Origin: Oscillospiraceae bacterium
GTDB taxonomy: Bacteria > Bacillota > Clostridia > Oscillospirales > Ruminococcaceae
Length of the DNA stretch: 64,000 nt
NCBI GenBank assembly: GCA_017414435.1
Contig: JAFQMN010000001.1
Span: forward strand, 1 to 64,000
Direction of reading: 5' to 3'
The translations under genes and the position numbers were made by a program. Below the pieces are notes generated by a model, which was not told the DNA's origin, made no database searches, and saw only the letters and a list, made by a program, of their open reading frames with translations. The stretch's first letter is position 1; every line of letters begins with the position of its first letter. This document shows, piece by piece, positions 6,289 to 16,148 of this stretch.

Positions 6289-9018
6289 TTAATCACCTAT
6301 TAATGCATTAAGCAATTTATCGTAAACAGACTTCTTAGCCATATTGTAAATTACTGCATACTGTGATGATTTTAGATCTTTAATAGTAATTTTAAAATTA
6401 TCTTCTAAAAAATCACTAGGCACATAAGCAACAGATCTAAATAGAGTTGGCGCACTCATTTGTTCTTTTTCATATGTAATATCTTCGCCTCTATTGCTTA
6501 ATGTAGCTATTTCTACAACATCACTTTTGTCTAAAAATTTATATAACTTCTTAGCATTTAACAAATAGCCTCCGCTATAATCTTCACTCCAAACATATTG
6601 CCCGCCAATAAATTTTGCTACTACATTAATTGGAATGCATATTGTTTTATTGCCATTGTAAGTCTGCTCTAATTTTTTCACCACTAAAATATTTCCTTGG
6701 CTCAGCGCATTTTGTAATTCTTTATTATATAAATTCAAATAACTGCTATCTCCAGTTTGGTCACTTGCCTCAGCTAGGGTCATTAGCTTAAATGTCTGCT
6801 TTTCAAGATCCGAAAGATTGCTCTCCCCATCTAAAATGTTTTCTAGGTTAAGCTCAATTTCTTCCTCTGTTTTCATACCCTCTATAGTTCTTGCAATTCC
6901 GCTTTCTATAGCTGCATTTGCAGTGTTATATATATCTGTTAATCCAGAAGGATAAGGTTCACTTCCAGTAGTTTTAGCAGCAATTGCATCAGATATTTCT
7001 TTAAGTGCTGCTTCAGTAACAGTTGCCCCCACAAAATCCGAAGATTCTATAATATCATCAACAGTTTCTTTTACAGAGCTCATATCAGAAGTTGCTTTAG
7101 CATCTTTTACTCTTTCTTTAGCTTCAGATACCTTAGAATTTAAATCATCTAAAGTTTGCAGCTTGCCACCGCTTATTGAACCTTTTAACGTATTTAATTC
7201 CACCTGTAAATCTGCAAGTTGTTTATCTATCTTCTGCAATGCCGCTTGATCTCCTGCACTATTGCTAAGCCCTGATTTTTGTTTTTCTAGTTCCTTTATA
7301 CTCTCTTGTTTTTCTACATAACTCTTCAATGCCTGTTGTTCTTTTGTAGAGGCTTCGGCAGCTTTTACATTCATTTTTTCTTTAAATACCTCTGCTCCAG
7401 CCAAATCTCCTCTGTCTAATCTTTTTCTGTACTCTGTGCCTAAAATATCAAGTTCAGAACGCAATTTTTCTTGCTCTGTTCCACCGTTTAGCCCTGCTTT
7501 AAGATTAGCAATATTTCCTGCTAACGTATTTATTATTTCTTCTGAATTTGCAATCAAGGCATCCTGAAACTCTCCTTTGGGTATATTTGCTTTTGCCGCG
7601 TTCAATTTTTGCATAAGCTCTTCTAAATATGCTATCTTTGCTTGGCTATCATCCAACATTGAAATTTTAGCATTAACTAATGTTTCTAACTCTGTTTTCT
7701 TTTCAGCTACTGCTGCCATATAATCTCTTTGCAAACCTTCTAATACTCGTTGGCTTTCCCCTTGCGCAACGGCATTGGCATATTCCTGTGTTGCACTAGC
7801 TTTTAGCATATTTTCATAATCTATTAAAACACTACTTTGCATTTCATCTACCTGTTTTAACTCGCTAGCTTTATCAACTACAACACCACTAGAAACATTC
7901 TTTAATGCAACTATTTCTTTTATTATTCTATACCCTTCTTCATAATTTTCTGCATTAGAGGCAGTAACTACACCCTGAGCTTTTGTATATTTTGTATGTG
8001 CAAAAATCGATGTCCCGTCACTTAATATTTTATTACTATAAGATGTTAGCGACTCCTCAATTTTTCCCATAGCTACTTCATATGCATTATTAAGTTCCAC
8101 ATAAGGCGATTGGTTTGCCTCTGCTGCTTCTGCTTCTCCATCAGTTTCTTCTGTTTTTATCCCCGGTGCCGATGCAAATTGTATTTGTTTTTGCACAAGT
8201 CCTTTTATATACTCTAGAATCAAAATTTCTCTGCTTGCATCTTCCGAACTTCTAATTTCATCTAAAGCCGACAATTCAGAAACTTGAGCTTCTTGTTGTT
8301 GCATATATTCATTAAGTTTTTGAAGTCCCTCTAAATTTGCATCGTAAGTTTTCATTTCTTCACTTTTTTCAATTTCTACTTTTAAAACTGCTTCTAATGA
8401 TTTTATCTCTTCAGCTCGCTGCTTAGCAATCTCTTCTTCAGATTTAAATGATTCATATTTTACTTTTAAATTTTCCAGTTCCGGCCTAGAATATAAGTTG
8501 TATGGATCGCTTATATTATAAATATCAACGGGTTTGCCTGTTAACAGATTATAAGTAACCCCGTCTTCTTTTGTATGATACATTAAATATAATTGGTCAA
8601 TTACCCCATTAGAAACTGGCGTTCCTTTGGTAGATATATCTGCAATATCAGATATATTGTTTATTTTATACCATGTTCCCGAGCTTCCCATAGAGTCTGC
8701 TTCCGCAGTATCCAGCTCATCTTTCGAAACAACTTCAGATTTGTAGTATATATCATCTTGTTCCGTTTGCTCATCTTCTGGCACAGCTGGATCTTTTTCA
8801 GAAGCTGAATCCATTGCCAATTCCTTCAGCTTAGGTGTTAACTTTTGAAGATATATCATATACCGCCCTAAAATAAGCGTTCCATTAGAAATATCCTTTG
8901 CACTCTCTCTTTGATAAGAACCATTTACTGGCTTAACCCTTGCAAACATTAAAGAGCACATAATTAGAACGCTAAGCAGAATTGCGTTTATATGCTTTAT
9001 TTTGTTTCTTTCCAGCAT
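6289..9018 (-). CDS. Large secreted or membrane-anchored coiled-coil protein of the eCIS operon
   Basis: The 909-residue product has an N-terminal hydrophobic segment (about residues 12-27) consistent with a signal peptide or anchor, then long stretches of Glu-, Lys- and Ala-rich helix predicted to be coiled coil from about residue 185 to 660. A C-terminal globular part (about 770-905) contains ICIPINVVAKFIGGQYVW, which recalls the copper amine oxidase-like N-terminal domain found on Firmicute exported proteins; this match is tentative. It is part of a run of five exported or membrane proteins set inside an otherwise standard eCIS gene order. It could span the cell envelope and hold the particle or a scaffold in place, but no function is established. 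Confidence 0.72.
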   Translation of the reverse strand: MLERNKIKHINAILLSVLIMCSLMFARVKPVNGSYQRESAKDISNGTLILGRYMIYLQKLTPKLKELAMDSASEKDPAVPEDEQTEQDDIYYKSEVVSKDELDTAEADSMGSSGTWYKINNISDIADISTKGTPVSNGVIDQLYLMYHTKEDGVTYNLLTGKPVDIYNISDPYNLYSRPELENLKVKYESFKSEEEIAKQRAEEIKSLEAVLKVEIEKSEEMKTYDANLEGLQKLNEYMQQQEAQVSELSALDEIRSSEDASREILILEYIKGLVQKQIQFASAPGIKTEETDGEAEAAEANQSPYVELNNAYEVAMGKIEESLTSYSNKILSDGTSIFAHTKYTKAQGVVTASNAENYEEGYRIIKEIVALKNVSSGVVVDKASELKQVDEMQSSVLIDYENMLKASATQEYANAVAQGESQRVLEGLQRDYMAAVAEKKTELETLVNAKISMLDDSQAKIAYLEELMQKLNAAKANIPKGEFQDALIANSEEIINTLAGNIANLKAGLNGGTEQEKLRSELDILGTEYRKRLDRGDLAGAEVFKEKMNVKAAEASTKEQQALKSYVEKQESIKELEKQKSGLSNSAGDQAALQKIDKQLADLQVELNTLKGSISGGKLQTLDDLNSKVSEAKERVKDAKATSDMSSVKETVDDIIESSDFVGATVTEAALKEISDAIAAKTTGSEPYPSGLTDIYNTANAAIESGIARTIEGMKTEEEIELNLENILDGESNLSDLEKQTFKLMTLAEASDQTGDSSYLNLYNKELQNALSQGNILVVKKLEQTYNGNKTICIPINVVAKFIGGQYVWSEDYSGGYLLNAKKLYKFLDKSDVVEIATLSNRGEDITYEKEQMSAPTLFRSVAYVPSDFLEDNFKITIKDLKSSQYAVIYNMAKKSVYDKLLNALIGD

Positions 9019-9050
9019 AGTCTGCCATTCCTTTCACAATAATTCAAACA

Positions 9051-11147
9051 TTAAACTTGAATTAATGTTTTGTTTATAGAATCAAGTTTTGTTCTAAATA
9101 CTTCCGTTTTACTAGAATCATACAAAACAACCCTAATTTTAGATATATCATTAAACATAACATCTAATTTTAAAACTTCTTTATCAATTGGTGTTATATT
9201 GTCATCAGTAAAATATCCTGTTTCATCTCCGTTTGTAACATATATTTTAAAGAACGCCACATTATTTGGCACATCTTTCACCGAAAATTTATCTAATGCT
9301 AACCCGTTTATACTCTCAAACTCATCAAGCAAATAGCTGCCAACTTTTTGCTCTTCTTCCGTTTCTTCTGCTAACAGTGCTTTTTTAAGCTCACTTTCTG
9401 CTGCCTGAGCACTTAAATCATTTTTTGCTGCTTGCACCTTAAAATCTAAATCTCCACTAGTCTCAAGCCCATCAAATTCCGCCTCATCAACAAATTCATC
9501 ATTATCATATAGCTTAACTTTCACTGTTTTCAGCCCGGTTATTTCAACCGGCAAAACAACTAAAGGTTTATCTATCTCTTGTCTTTGGCCCACTCTAAGA
9601 TCGTCAACCCAAAGTTCATAATCTGTTGCCGATATCTTAGATTCTTCTGGTATTGTTAAAGTAAATACCGATTGCAAATCTTCTATATTATTTTGAATTA
9701 AATAATGTGGCTTTGGCACTCCAAGAGAATCTTCTGCCGTTGTGTTCACATTAAGAATATCTTGCCCTTTTTTAAATTGAGAAACCCAACCACATGTATC
9801 TCTGTTTAATGAGGCTAAAAGAGTATTATAACTTTCTAATGTTGACCGTACTTCTTTCTGTGCCATATCATAATCATCTTTCGCAGAACGAGTTTCTTCA
9901 TATGTTGCAGTTTTGAACAAATTTTTAATTTTCACATCTTCATAATCTTCTTTTAACTTATCGCAAGTTTTTACCGCATCTCTATATGCACGGTCAGCCA
10001 CCATAAGTGCTTCATATTGCTCTTCAAGGCTGGCTTTAACATCCTCTTTTGTTAAAGATTCTTCCTTTCTGGCATCATCACGTTCACGCATGGCTTCTGG
10101 CAAACTATATTTTTCATCTTCAAAATATCTAGTACCGCTGTATTCCCCTTTAAACCACTCTTTAGGTATTCTTATTGTAAAAAAGAGTAATCTAATTTTA
10201 TAAACTTTTGCCCAAGGTCTGTCTACTTCTGTAAGATAATTCTCATATTTTCTTAAAAAATTGCTGTAATCTATTTTGCCTTCCGATCTAACCTCATTTT
10301 CTAACGGTGTAGCTTTGTTCCCATGCTGATTTTTATATATTTCAAAAATTGTATCTACTTTTCTGCATGCAATTTTTCTTATAGATTCCACTTGGTAAAT
10401 ATCATACCTGTTATTCATTGCATAATCTATCATGCTTTTCACTTTCTCACGTGGAATTGTTATTGTAGAAAGTGGGTTTTTAAATCGGTATGCATTAGAC
10501 ACATCAATCCCTAACATTTTAGAAAGTGCTGTTGTTTCACTTGCAAAAGATTGCTTTAAAGATGTTAGTTCTTTTTTAATATTTTCACACGATTCCTCCG
10601 CTAGCTTTAAATCACTTGAACTAACCGCTCCACTTAATGCACCTAATTGAAATTTTTGTAAATTTTGCTCTGCCAACTTTAAATTTTCTTCAGCCGCAGC
10701 AATTGATTTTTGCAAACAATAAATTTTTATCATTCGCGTTTCTACTTTTTCGCGCACCATTAACTGCCTATTTTTCGCTTTTTGCTCTAAAAGCGCAGTT
10801 TCTGCATCTATTTGTGGTAATTTTGTAAGCAGATCCACTTCTTTAGGTAACCCATGCTTTTCTGGCAGTTTTATATTAAAAAGTAAACTAAATCTCACTG
10901 TTCTTTCTTTTTTTCTAATATCTCTAATTGCTTCTTGCGCTTGCCTGCGCTTTATATATTGAAAGGCTTTCTTTGTATTTATAGAATTCAATGTTGAATC
11001 GTTAGCAATCGCCAATTCTGCAGCTCGTTCCAAAGTCATTACAGAAACAGCAAAACTCTTAAAGCAAAAATAGCTACAAAATAAATTAAAAATAATACAA
11101 TTGCTAAAGAATACACTAATAATTCTTTTACATGTTCTAAAAGGCAT
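9051..11147 (-). CDS. TolC-like exported coiled-coil protein of the eCIS operon
   Basis: The 698-residue protein has a hydrophobic leader (about residues 8-35) followed by VMTLERAAELAIANDSTL, which is the characteristic opening of TolC-family outer membrane efflux domains. Two long helical stretches follow (roughly 100-215 and 345-450), again TolC-like. From about residue 480 on the sequence is beta-rich and does not resemble TolC. A TolC homologue is unexpected in a cell with one membrane; such proteins in Firmicutes are probably envelope-spanning coiled coils rather than true outer membrane channels. The start ATG lies one base after the MORN gene's stop, so translation is likely coupled. 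Confidence 0.68.
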   Translation of the reverse strand: MPFRTCKRIISVFFSNCIIFNLFCSYFCFKSFAVSVMTLERAAELAIANDSTLNSINTKKAFQYIKRRQAQEAIRDIRKKERTVRFSLLFNIKLPEKHGLPKEVDLLTKLPQIDAETALLEQKAKNRQLMVREKVETRMIKIYCLQKSIAAAEENLKLAEQNLQKFQLGALSGAVSSSDLKLAEESCENIKKELTSLKQSFASETTALSKMLGIDVSNAYRFKNPLSTITIPREKVKSMIDYAMNNRYDIYQVESIRKIACRKVDTIFEIYKNQHGNKATPLENEVRSEGKIDYSNFLRKYENYLTEVDRPWAKVYKIRLLFFTIRIPKEWFKGEYSGTRYFEDEKYSLPEAMRERDDARKEESLTKEDVKASLEEQYEALMVADRAYRDAVKTCDKLKEDYEDVKIKNLFKTATYEETRSAKDDYDMAQKEVRSTLESYNTLLASLNRDTCGWVSQFKKGQDILNVNTTAEDSLGVPKPHYLIQNNIEDLQSVFTLTIPEESKISATDYELWVDDLRVGQRQEIDKPLVVLPVEITGLKTVKVKLYDNDEFVDEAEFDGLETSGDLDFKVQAAKNDLSAQAAESELKKALLAEETEEEQKVGSYLLDEFESINGLALDKFSVKDVPNNVAFFKIYVTNGDETGYFTDDNITPIDKEVLKLDVMFNDISKIRVVLYDSSKTEVFRTKLDSINKTLIQV

Positions 11148-11148
11148 A

Positions 11149-12462
11149 TTAACTCAACCTTTCAATTGAATAAAAAACATATGGCCCATCAAGTTTTGTA
11201 AAGTAAAATGTGTAAATAAACCCATTTATCTTATATTTACTTATATAAAATTCATCATCCGACATAGATTCTTTTAAATTAAATGCTTCATCGGTTATCG
11301 TTTCCTTCTCTACAGATTCATAGCCTTTAAAGCTACGAGTACCCTCTTGCCTCATAACATCAATAACACTCATTTCTTCATCACTCACATTAGTAAACCC
11401 ATTAAGAAAGTTCTTGGGTAAAGTATTCCCTAAATCAAGTCGATTATACTCTGCAGAAGTGCCTGGATAGTAAGAAGGTGCCATAATAAAAATCTTTCTC
11501 ACCGTTCCTACTTCATCAACTGAATTTTGCTTTTTATCTGCTACTAAAACACAATCAACATCCGGATAACTCACCATAACTTTATTATCGCTATTATACA
11601 GTAGCCTTTTCCCTAAAAACACATCAGACACATTCGCCATCGTCGCTCCTATATAACAAGACAAATTCGGCATGTCGTTTGTAAACATTCCGTCAAAAAT
11701 AGCATTGCCAGAATTATTATATAGTGTGCCTCTTCCATTTTTTAAGCCTGCAATAAAACCTCCAATATAATACGGTTGGCCGTTTTCTGACCTAAGCTCA
11801 CCGTTTCCACTATAAAAATTATCTAAAAATCCACCAATATAATGCGGTGACCCATCTGTATAATAAGCTGTCCCATCTCCGTTAAAGCGATTATTTTTAA
11901 AGTCTCCCTTAAAAATCATATTCCCATTTTTATCGTAAAGTGTGCCTGGCCCATTTGCTATACCATTTGTTAACGAGCCTTCAAATAAGGCTTTGCTTTT
12001 TTTAGAAAACACTCTAACCATGCCAGTATAATTTTTAAGTTTATGCGCATCATAAAAATAACTTTTCGCTTCTACATTAGGGCCCAACGCAGATTCTTTC
12101 TTTTTAAGCTGCAAACTAGGAATAAAACTTGCTATAATAAACCAAATGCTCAATAGTACAGTTAATATGAATAATATATTCCCCAACCGCTTAGAGAGCA
12201 TAAACCTGCCAATGGAATAATATTCTTTCAAACTTTTGGGCCTCTTAAAAGAAAACAATTCTTCTTTAAGAGACATAATTTTGCCTTCAGCTTGGTTGGT
12301 TAAATTGCCTTCGCCTGTAACTTCATTTGCCAACTGCCCCCACTTTTGAGCATTAGCGCGCCAATTACCACTAAAAAACGATCTAAAATAACCCACGCCT
12401 CGATTTTTGAGCATTCCAAATGAATTTTTTACTCTACTTTTTATAACAAGCAAAAACTTCAA
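11149..12462 (-). CDS. Membrane-anchored MORN-repeat protein of the eCIS operon
   Basis: A cytoplasmic N-terminal region of about 90 residues is followed by one membrane helix (around NILFILTVLLSIWFIIASFI) and then about five MORN repeats with the typical G-x-G-T-L-Y pattern (PGTLYDKNG, GDGTAYYTDG, GNGELRSENG, GRGTLYNNSG). The C-terminal 150 residues are unrecognised. The repeats should lie outside the cell. I choose the TTG at 12462 (8 bases after GGGGGA); a GTG at 12471 is an alternative. MORN repeats bind lipids or proteins in other systems. Here it probably takes part in the envelope module encoded by its neighbours. Confidence 0.75.
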   Translation of the reverse strand: MKFLLVIKSRVKNSFGMLKNRGVGYFRSFFSGNWRANAQKWGQLANEVTGEGNLTNQAEGKIMSLKEELFSFKRPKSLKEYYSIGRFMLSKRLGNILFILTVLLSIWFIIASFIPSLQLKKKESALGPNVEAKSYFYDAHKLKNYTGMVRVFSKKSKALFEGSLTNGIANGPGTLYDKNGNMIFKGDFKNNRFNGDGTAYYTDGSPHYIGGFLDNFYSGNGELRSENGQPYYIGGFIAGLKNGRGTLYNNSGNAIFDGMFTNDMPNLSCYIGATMANVSDVFLGKRLLYNSDNKVMVSYPDVDCVLVADKKQNSVDEVGTVRKIFIMAPSYYPGTSAEYNRLDLGNTLPKNFLNGFTNVSDEEMSVIDVMRQEGTRSFKGYESVEKETITDEAFNLKESMSDDEFYISKYKINGFIYTFYFTKLDGPYVFYSIERLS

Positions 12463-12495
12463 ATGTATCACTCCCCCAATCGCAATACTCGTTTA

Positions 12496-15264
12496 TCATA
12501 TATTTTCACCCAACAATTCATGCGATGTTTTTATATTAGAATTTTTATAACATTTATCACAAATTAAAAGATACCACTTTGCTATTCTATCCTCTGGGTT
12601 TTCTTGTAATACTCTTGAAAATTCAGCTCTTGCTTGATAAAAATTATTATCATAAAATAGCTTAAGTCCTGTTTCAAAGGCTTTTTTAGTTGAAATTTTT
12701 TTACTTTTTTCTGTGGTTTCGCAAGCATCAAGAATTTCAAATAATTCATATTTCTTTTCAAAATCCGAAGACATCACAAATCCTATATAACGTGTGCTAT
12801 ATTTTTCTTTTATATCCTCAAATACTGCATCTGTTGCTATCACTCTAACTCCAGCATCCCTTAACTTAAATAAATGCCTCATCAAATCATTAGCGCCTTC
12901 AGAATTCACAATTGGGAAAGCATTATCTTCATCGCCAGAAATACCAAATACTGTTTTACTTTTATGAATAAGTGAAATTGAATCAAGTTGTTTTAAATTT
13001 TCAAAACCTATTTCTATATCGCCTAGCACATTAAGTGCATAATCTATAGCTTTACTGCTATCCTTTTCAAAAATAGCTTGCAAGAGCTCCATTCCCAAAC
13101 TGCTAGAAATCATTACCCCGCCATTTTTGTTCACACACCTATTCACAATCCTAAATAACTGGCTTGTAAAATCCACAATTTCTTTTTGCAGCAATTCAGA
13201 GCCATTAAATTTAAATTGCCCTATGTTTTGTAGCACAAATGTATAATCATCTTCTACAAAATCCCCAACGTTTATCTTTCCTATATTGGTTTCGTCAAAA
13301 ATTCTGTAAACGCTTTCTGGCACAAATTTATTGTAATTGCTCTTAACAACTTTAAGATTGTAAACATAGTTTGAAATTTCTTCGCACATTTTGTTAAATG
13401 TTGAATTAATATCTGCAAATTCATCATTAGCCATACCTACTAAACGTACAGCATAGTTGCCCACTGCAACCTCTTTAAACGATACTTTAAGATCAGTTAA
13501 AGGCTGCAACACTTTTTTGAAGAAGTAGTAAATTAAAATTATCAATACAATTAACGAAACACTAGCTATAACTGCATATTTACCAATTGCAAATGCCGTC
13601 TCAAAATTCAGGCTGTCTATATCTAATAAAGTTGTTAACAGCCCAACCGTTTCACCCGAACTATTCACAACAGGGAACACGCAGGTAATCCAAGTGCCAC
13701 AATAATTTTCTATTGTGCCTGTTTTTATCTCATTATTATTTAATGCTTTATAGAATAAATCACAATCTTCACTTGAGTATATGTTTTCAATAGGCATCAA
13801 ATATTCATCATATTCCGAAGGCCCCATTATAAGTTCTTTATTATTATTTACAAGCATTAAATGATTATAATAACACAAGCCATCCCAATCTTTTGTCATA
13901 TCTTTATGCATGTTATTTAATATGCTGTTCCTTAAAATATTTTCATAGCTTTCATTATTATAAGAAAAAGTTGCGTTTAAATTTTCAACATCAGCCACAG
14001 AGAGATTAGCAAGAACATTTTTGTTCAATTCATAAGCAAATTTCAATCTGTTTTCGTACGATTGTGAATATAATGTTTTATATTCAATTATTCCTAAAAT
14101 AAACAAAGAGCAACCAACAAATATCACAATAATTCTTATAAATCTAAAAACAATTTGCTTTCTTCTATTAATCACACTGCGCAATAGCCAAAATACCAAA
14201 ACCACAGCTAAAGTTAACACATATGCTTTAAACACCAACCCTGTACAATCCAAAATAGCTGTGCCTGTTGGCAATTTAAGTTCTGTGATTTTCTGTAATA
14301 CATTATTACTCCAAAAAATAACTTCCAACTTGTCGTATGTGGTCTCTGTTGCTACCGCCACTGATCTTTTATTAGAACCAATATTTACATATAACATACT
14401 GTCGCCACTGTATTTATCACTATATATAAAATCCGCAAGCTCTTGGCTTGTCAAGGTATCCGACAAAATATTATAAGTATATATTTTTGACTCTAAAGCA
14501 TTACTAAAAATTAAATTCGGTCCATTCACCGTGCTAAAAGTTATCAAATTACTCTGTTCTTCATTTTTAGGGAATATAATTTTATCGCTGTTTACATTGT
14601 TTGCAACATGAACTCTGTTCGAACTTCCTATCATAATTGCGTTGCCCTTTAAGTAAAGAGCTTTAATAATTGGTTCATCATCAGAATTTATGTACTTTTG
14701 AGATGCTCTTAAAAATAAAGCTTCTCCTTTATCAATAATATCAAATTGATCAATCTGAACAGTCCTATTATCGCTATACACCGATGCTAAAAAAAGCTGA
14801 TCATTTTCAATATTAATTGACCAAATCTGAGGCAAGTTTTCTCCTACTTTGGTATATAAATTTGTTGCTTTTAACTTTCCATCTTCTTCATATAATTTCA
14901 ACACATCGTATCTAACTCTGCAATTAGTTTCGCTGTTAATATATTCTCTTAAAAAATAAACATTATTATCTACAGTTGTCATAACGCTTGCAAAACTCAT
15001 CTTTTCTGAGCTTAAAAAATTAGTATTATCTTCAATATAAGTACCGTTTATTGTTCCATCTGCACCAAACCTTAAAATTGCGGACTGAAATTTGCCATTT
15101 TTAACCATATAAAAATTACCATCGTTTGTTGTCACCACAGACATTTCGCATTTGTATATGGATTTTGCACTTGCCACCTCATAAATAGTGCCAAGCACAA
15201 AATATATTAAGCATAATAATAAAGCTCCAAATACCCCTAACCATTTGCTTTGCTTTTTCTTCAC
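12496..15264 (-). CDS. Multi-pass receptor with HAMP and catalytically degenerate class III nucleotide cyclase domain
   Basis: In order: a membrane helix near residues 9-30, an extracellular region of about 300 residues with repeated beta strands, two membrane helices (about 345-395), a second extracellular Cache-like sensor region, a membrane helix (around VIASVSLIVLIILIYYFF), a HAMP linker (PLTDLKVSFKEVAVGNYAVR), and a cyclase-like domain opening with YNKFVPESVYRIF. The C-terminal FETGLKLFYDNNFYQARAEF part resembles the tail of bacterial adenylate cyclases. The first metal-binding FSDI motif is replaced by LQNI, and the second, usually FIGD, reads SSLG, so both Asp ligands are missing. It is likely a pseudoenzyme sensor. 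GTG start with AAAGGGTG. Confidence 0.78.
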   Translation of the reverse strand: MKKKQSKWLGVFGALLLCLIYFVLGTIYEVASAKSIYKCEMSVVTTNDGNFYMVKNGKFQSAILRFGADGTINGTYIEDNTNFLSSEKMSFASVMTTVDNNVYFLREYINSETNCRVRYDVLKLYEEDGKLKATNLYTKVGENLPQIWSINIENDQLFLASVYSDNRTVQIDQFDIIDKGEALFLRASQKYINSDDEPIIKALYLKGNAIMIGSSNRVHVANNVNSDKIIFPKNEEQSNLITFSTVNGPNLIFSNALESKIYTYNILSDTLTSQELADFIYSDKYSGDSMLYVNIGSNKRSVAVATETTYDKLEVIFWSNNVLQKITELKLPTGTAILDCTGLVFKAYVLTLAVVLVFWLLRSVINRRKQIVFRFIRIIVIFVGCSLFILGIIEYKTLYSQSYENRLKFAYELNKNVLANLSVADVENLNATFSYNNESYENILRNSILNNMHKDMTKDWDGLCYYNHLMLVNNNKELIMGPSEYDEYLMPIENIYSSEDCDLFYKALNNNEIKTGTIENYCGTWITCVFPVVNSSGETVGLLTTLLDIDSLNFETAFAIGKYAVIASVSLIVLIILIYYFFKKVLQPLTDLKVSFKEVAVGNYAVRLVGMANDEFADINSTFNKMCEEISNYVYNLKVVKSNYNKFVPESVYRIFDETNIGKINVGDFVEDDYTFVLQNIGQFKFNGSELLQKEIVDFTSQLFRIVNRCVNKNGGVMISSSLGMELLQAIFEKDSSKAIDYALNVLGDIEIGFENLKQLDSISLIHKSKTVFGISGDEDNAFPIVNSEGANDLMRHLFKLRDAGVRVIATDAVFEDIKEKYSTRYIGFVMSSDFEKKYELFEILDACETTEKSKKISTKKAFETGLKLFYDNNFYQARAEFSRVLQENPEDRIAKWYLLICDKCYKNSNIKTSHELLGENI

Positions 15265-15292
15265 TTTGTTTCACACCCTTTATAGCATGTTT

Positions 15293-16147
15293 CTACTCTT
15301 CGGTCATGTTCACAGTTCCAATCAAATCAAGGTTATTATTTTTAAAACCGATCATCAACGTACTTTTTTCTAATAGCCACCTTATAAAAATATAAATCAT
15401 ACATATAGCGGTAATAATTAATATTCTCTTTCCAAGTTTAAATAATTTTTCTTTATCAATCATTCTTCTAAACCAATTAGCCCTGAGTTGTGATTTTGCA
15501 TCATCTAATTTAAAATCGTTATAAACTTCAACCAAAGAACTATATGTATTATTTCTATACTTTTTCAAAAATAACATTATAGATTTTGTATTCGCATATT
15601 GTCCATTTTCTGTTATGTTAAATTCTAATAACATTTTATTTATAATATCAATCATCTTTTTGGAGCAATCTGCTTCTTTAAGTTCAAAGTTTATATTTTC
15701 AAAATCAAGTATTGTCCCAAAATAAATACTCCCATCTGGCCTTACATTTATATTATTCTCATTAATTAGCAAACCTATAAGAGGAGGCGCCACTTTAAAA
15801 GCAAAATAACTAATAATCAAATCTTTAATCGTTTCAATAGTCTCTGCTGCCGAACGAGACTCCGACTTTAAATAAGAAAATAACTTGCGCTCCGGCAAAT
15901 ACCTAAAAACCAGCAATACCTCTTCTTTATTCACTGAATTGCCAACAAACATATCATCCGGCAAAAAACTCGATCCATCTGGTGCATATAACAAGCCAAG
16001 TATTCGTTTTATCAGTCTTCTATCAATTATCTTAATCACAACAAACATTTCGTTTGTATAAATATCCCTGCATATAGTCACTTCGTTAGCGCTATTTTTA
16101 ACAACCGGTCTAACTTCTTCTAATGTCTTGTTAAGCACATTAATCAT
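15293..16147 (-). CDS. Pseudokinase-like protein with C-terminal membrane helix
   Basis: The N-terminal 210 residues follow the outline of a protein kinase fold: a strand with MFVVIKII where the ATP-contacting lysine would be, a hinge-like VLLVFRYLPERKLFSYL, and a segment LINENNINVRPDGSIYFG followed by ILDFEN that occupies the place of the catalytic and metal loops. HRD and DFG motifs are absent, so catalytic activity is unlikely. A single membrane helix (about 238-258, IITAICMIYIFIRWLL) follows, with a short external tail. Start is the ATG at 16147, placed after AAGAAGG; an ATG 9 bases upstream overlaps the previous gene. Anchoring or signalling to the particle is a plausible role. The kinase-fold assignment is moderate. 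Confidence 0.6.
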   Translation of the reverse strand: MINVLNKTLEEVRPVVKNSANEVTICRDIYTNEMFVVIKIIDRRLIKRILGLLYAPDGSSFLPDDMFVGNSVNKEEVLLVFRYLPERKLFSYLKSESRSAAETIETIKDLIISYFAFKVAPPLIGLLINENNINVRPDGSIYFGTILDFENINFELKEADCSKKMIDIINKMLLEFNITENGQYANTKSIMLFLKKYRNNTYSSLVEVYNDFKLDDAKSQLRANWFRRMIDKEKLFKLGKRILIITAICMIYIFIRWLLEKSTLMIGFKNNNLDLIGTVNMTEE

Positions 16148-16148
16148 G

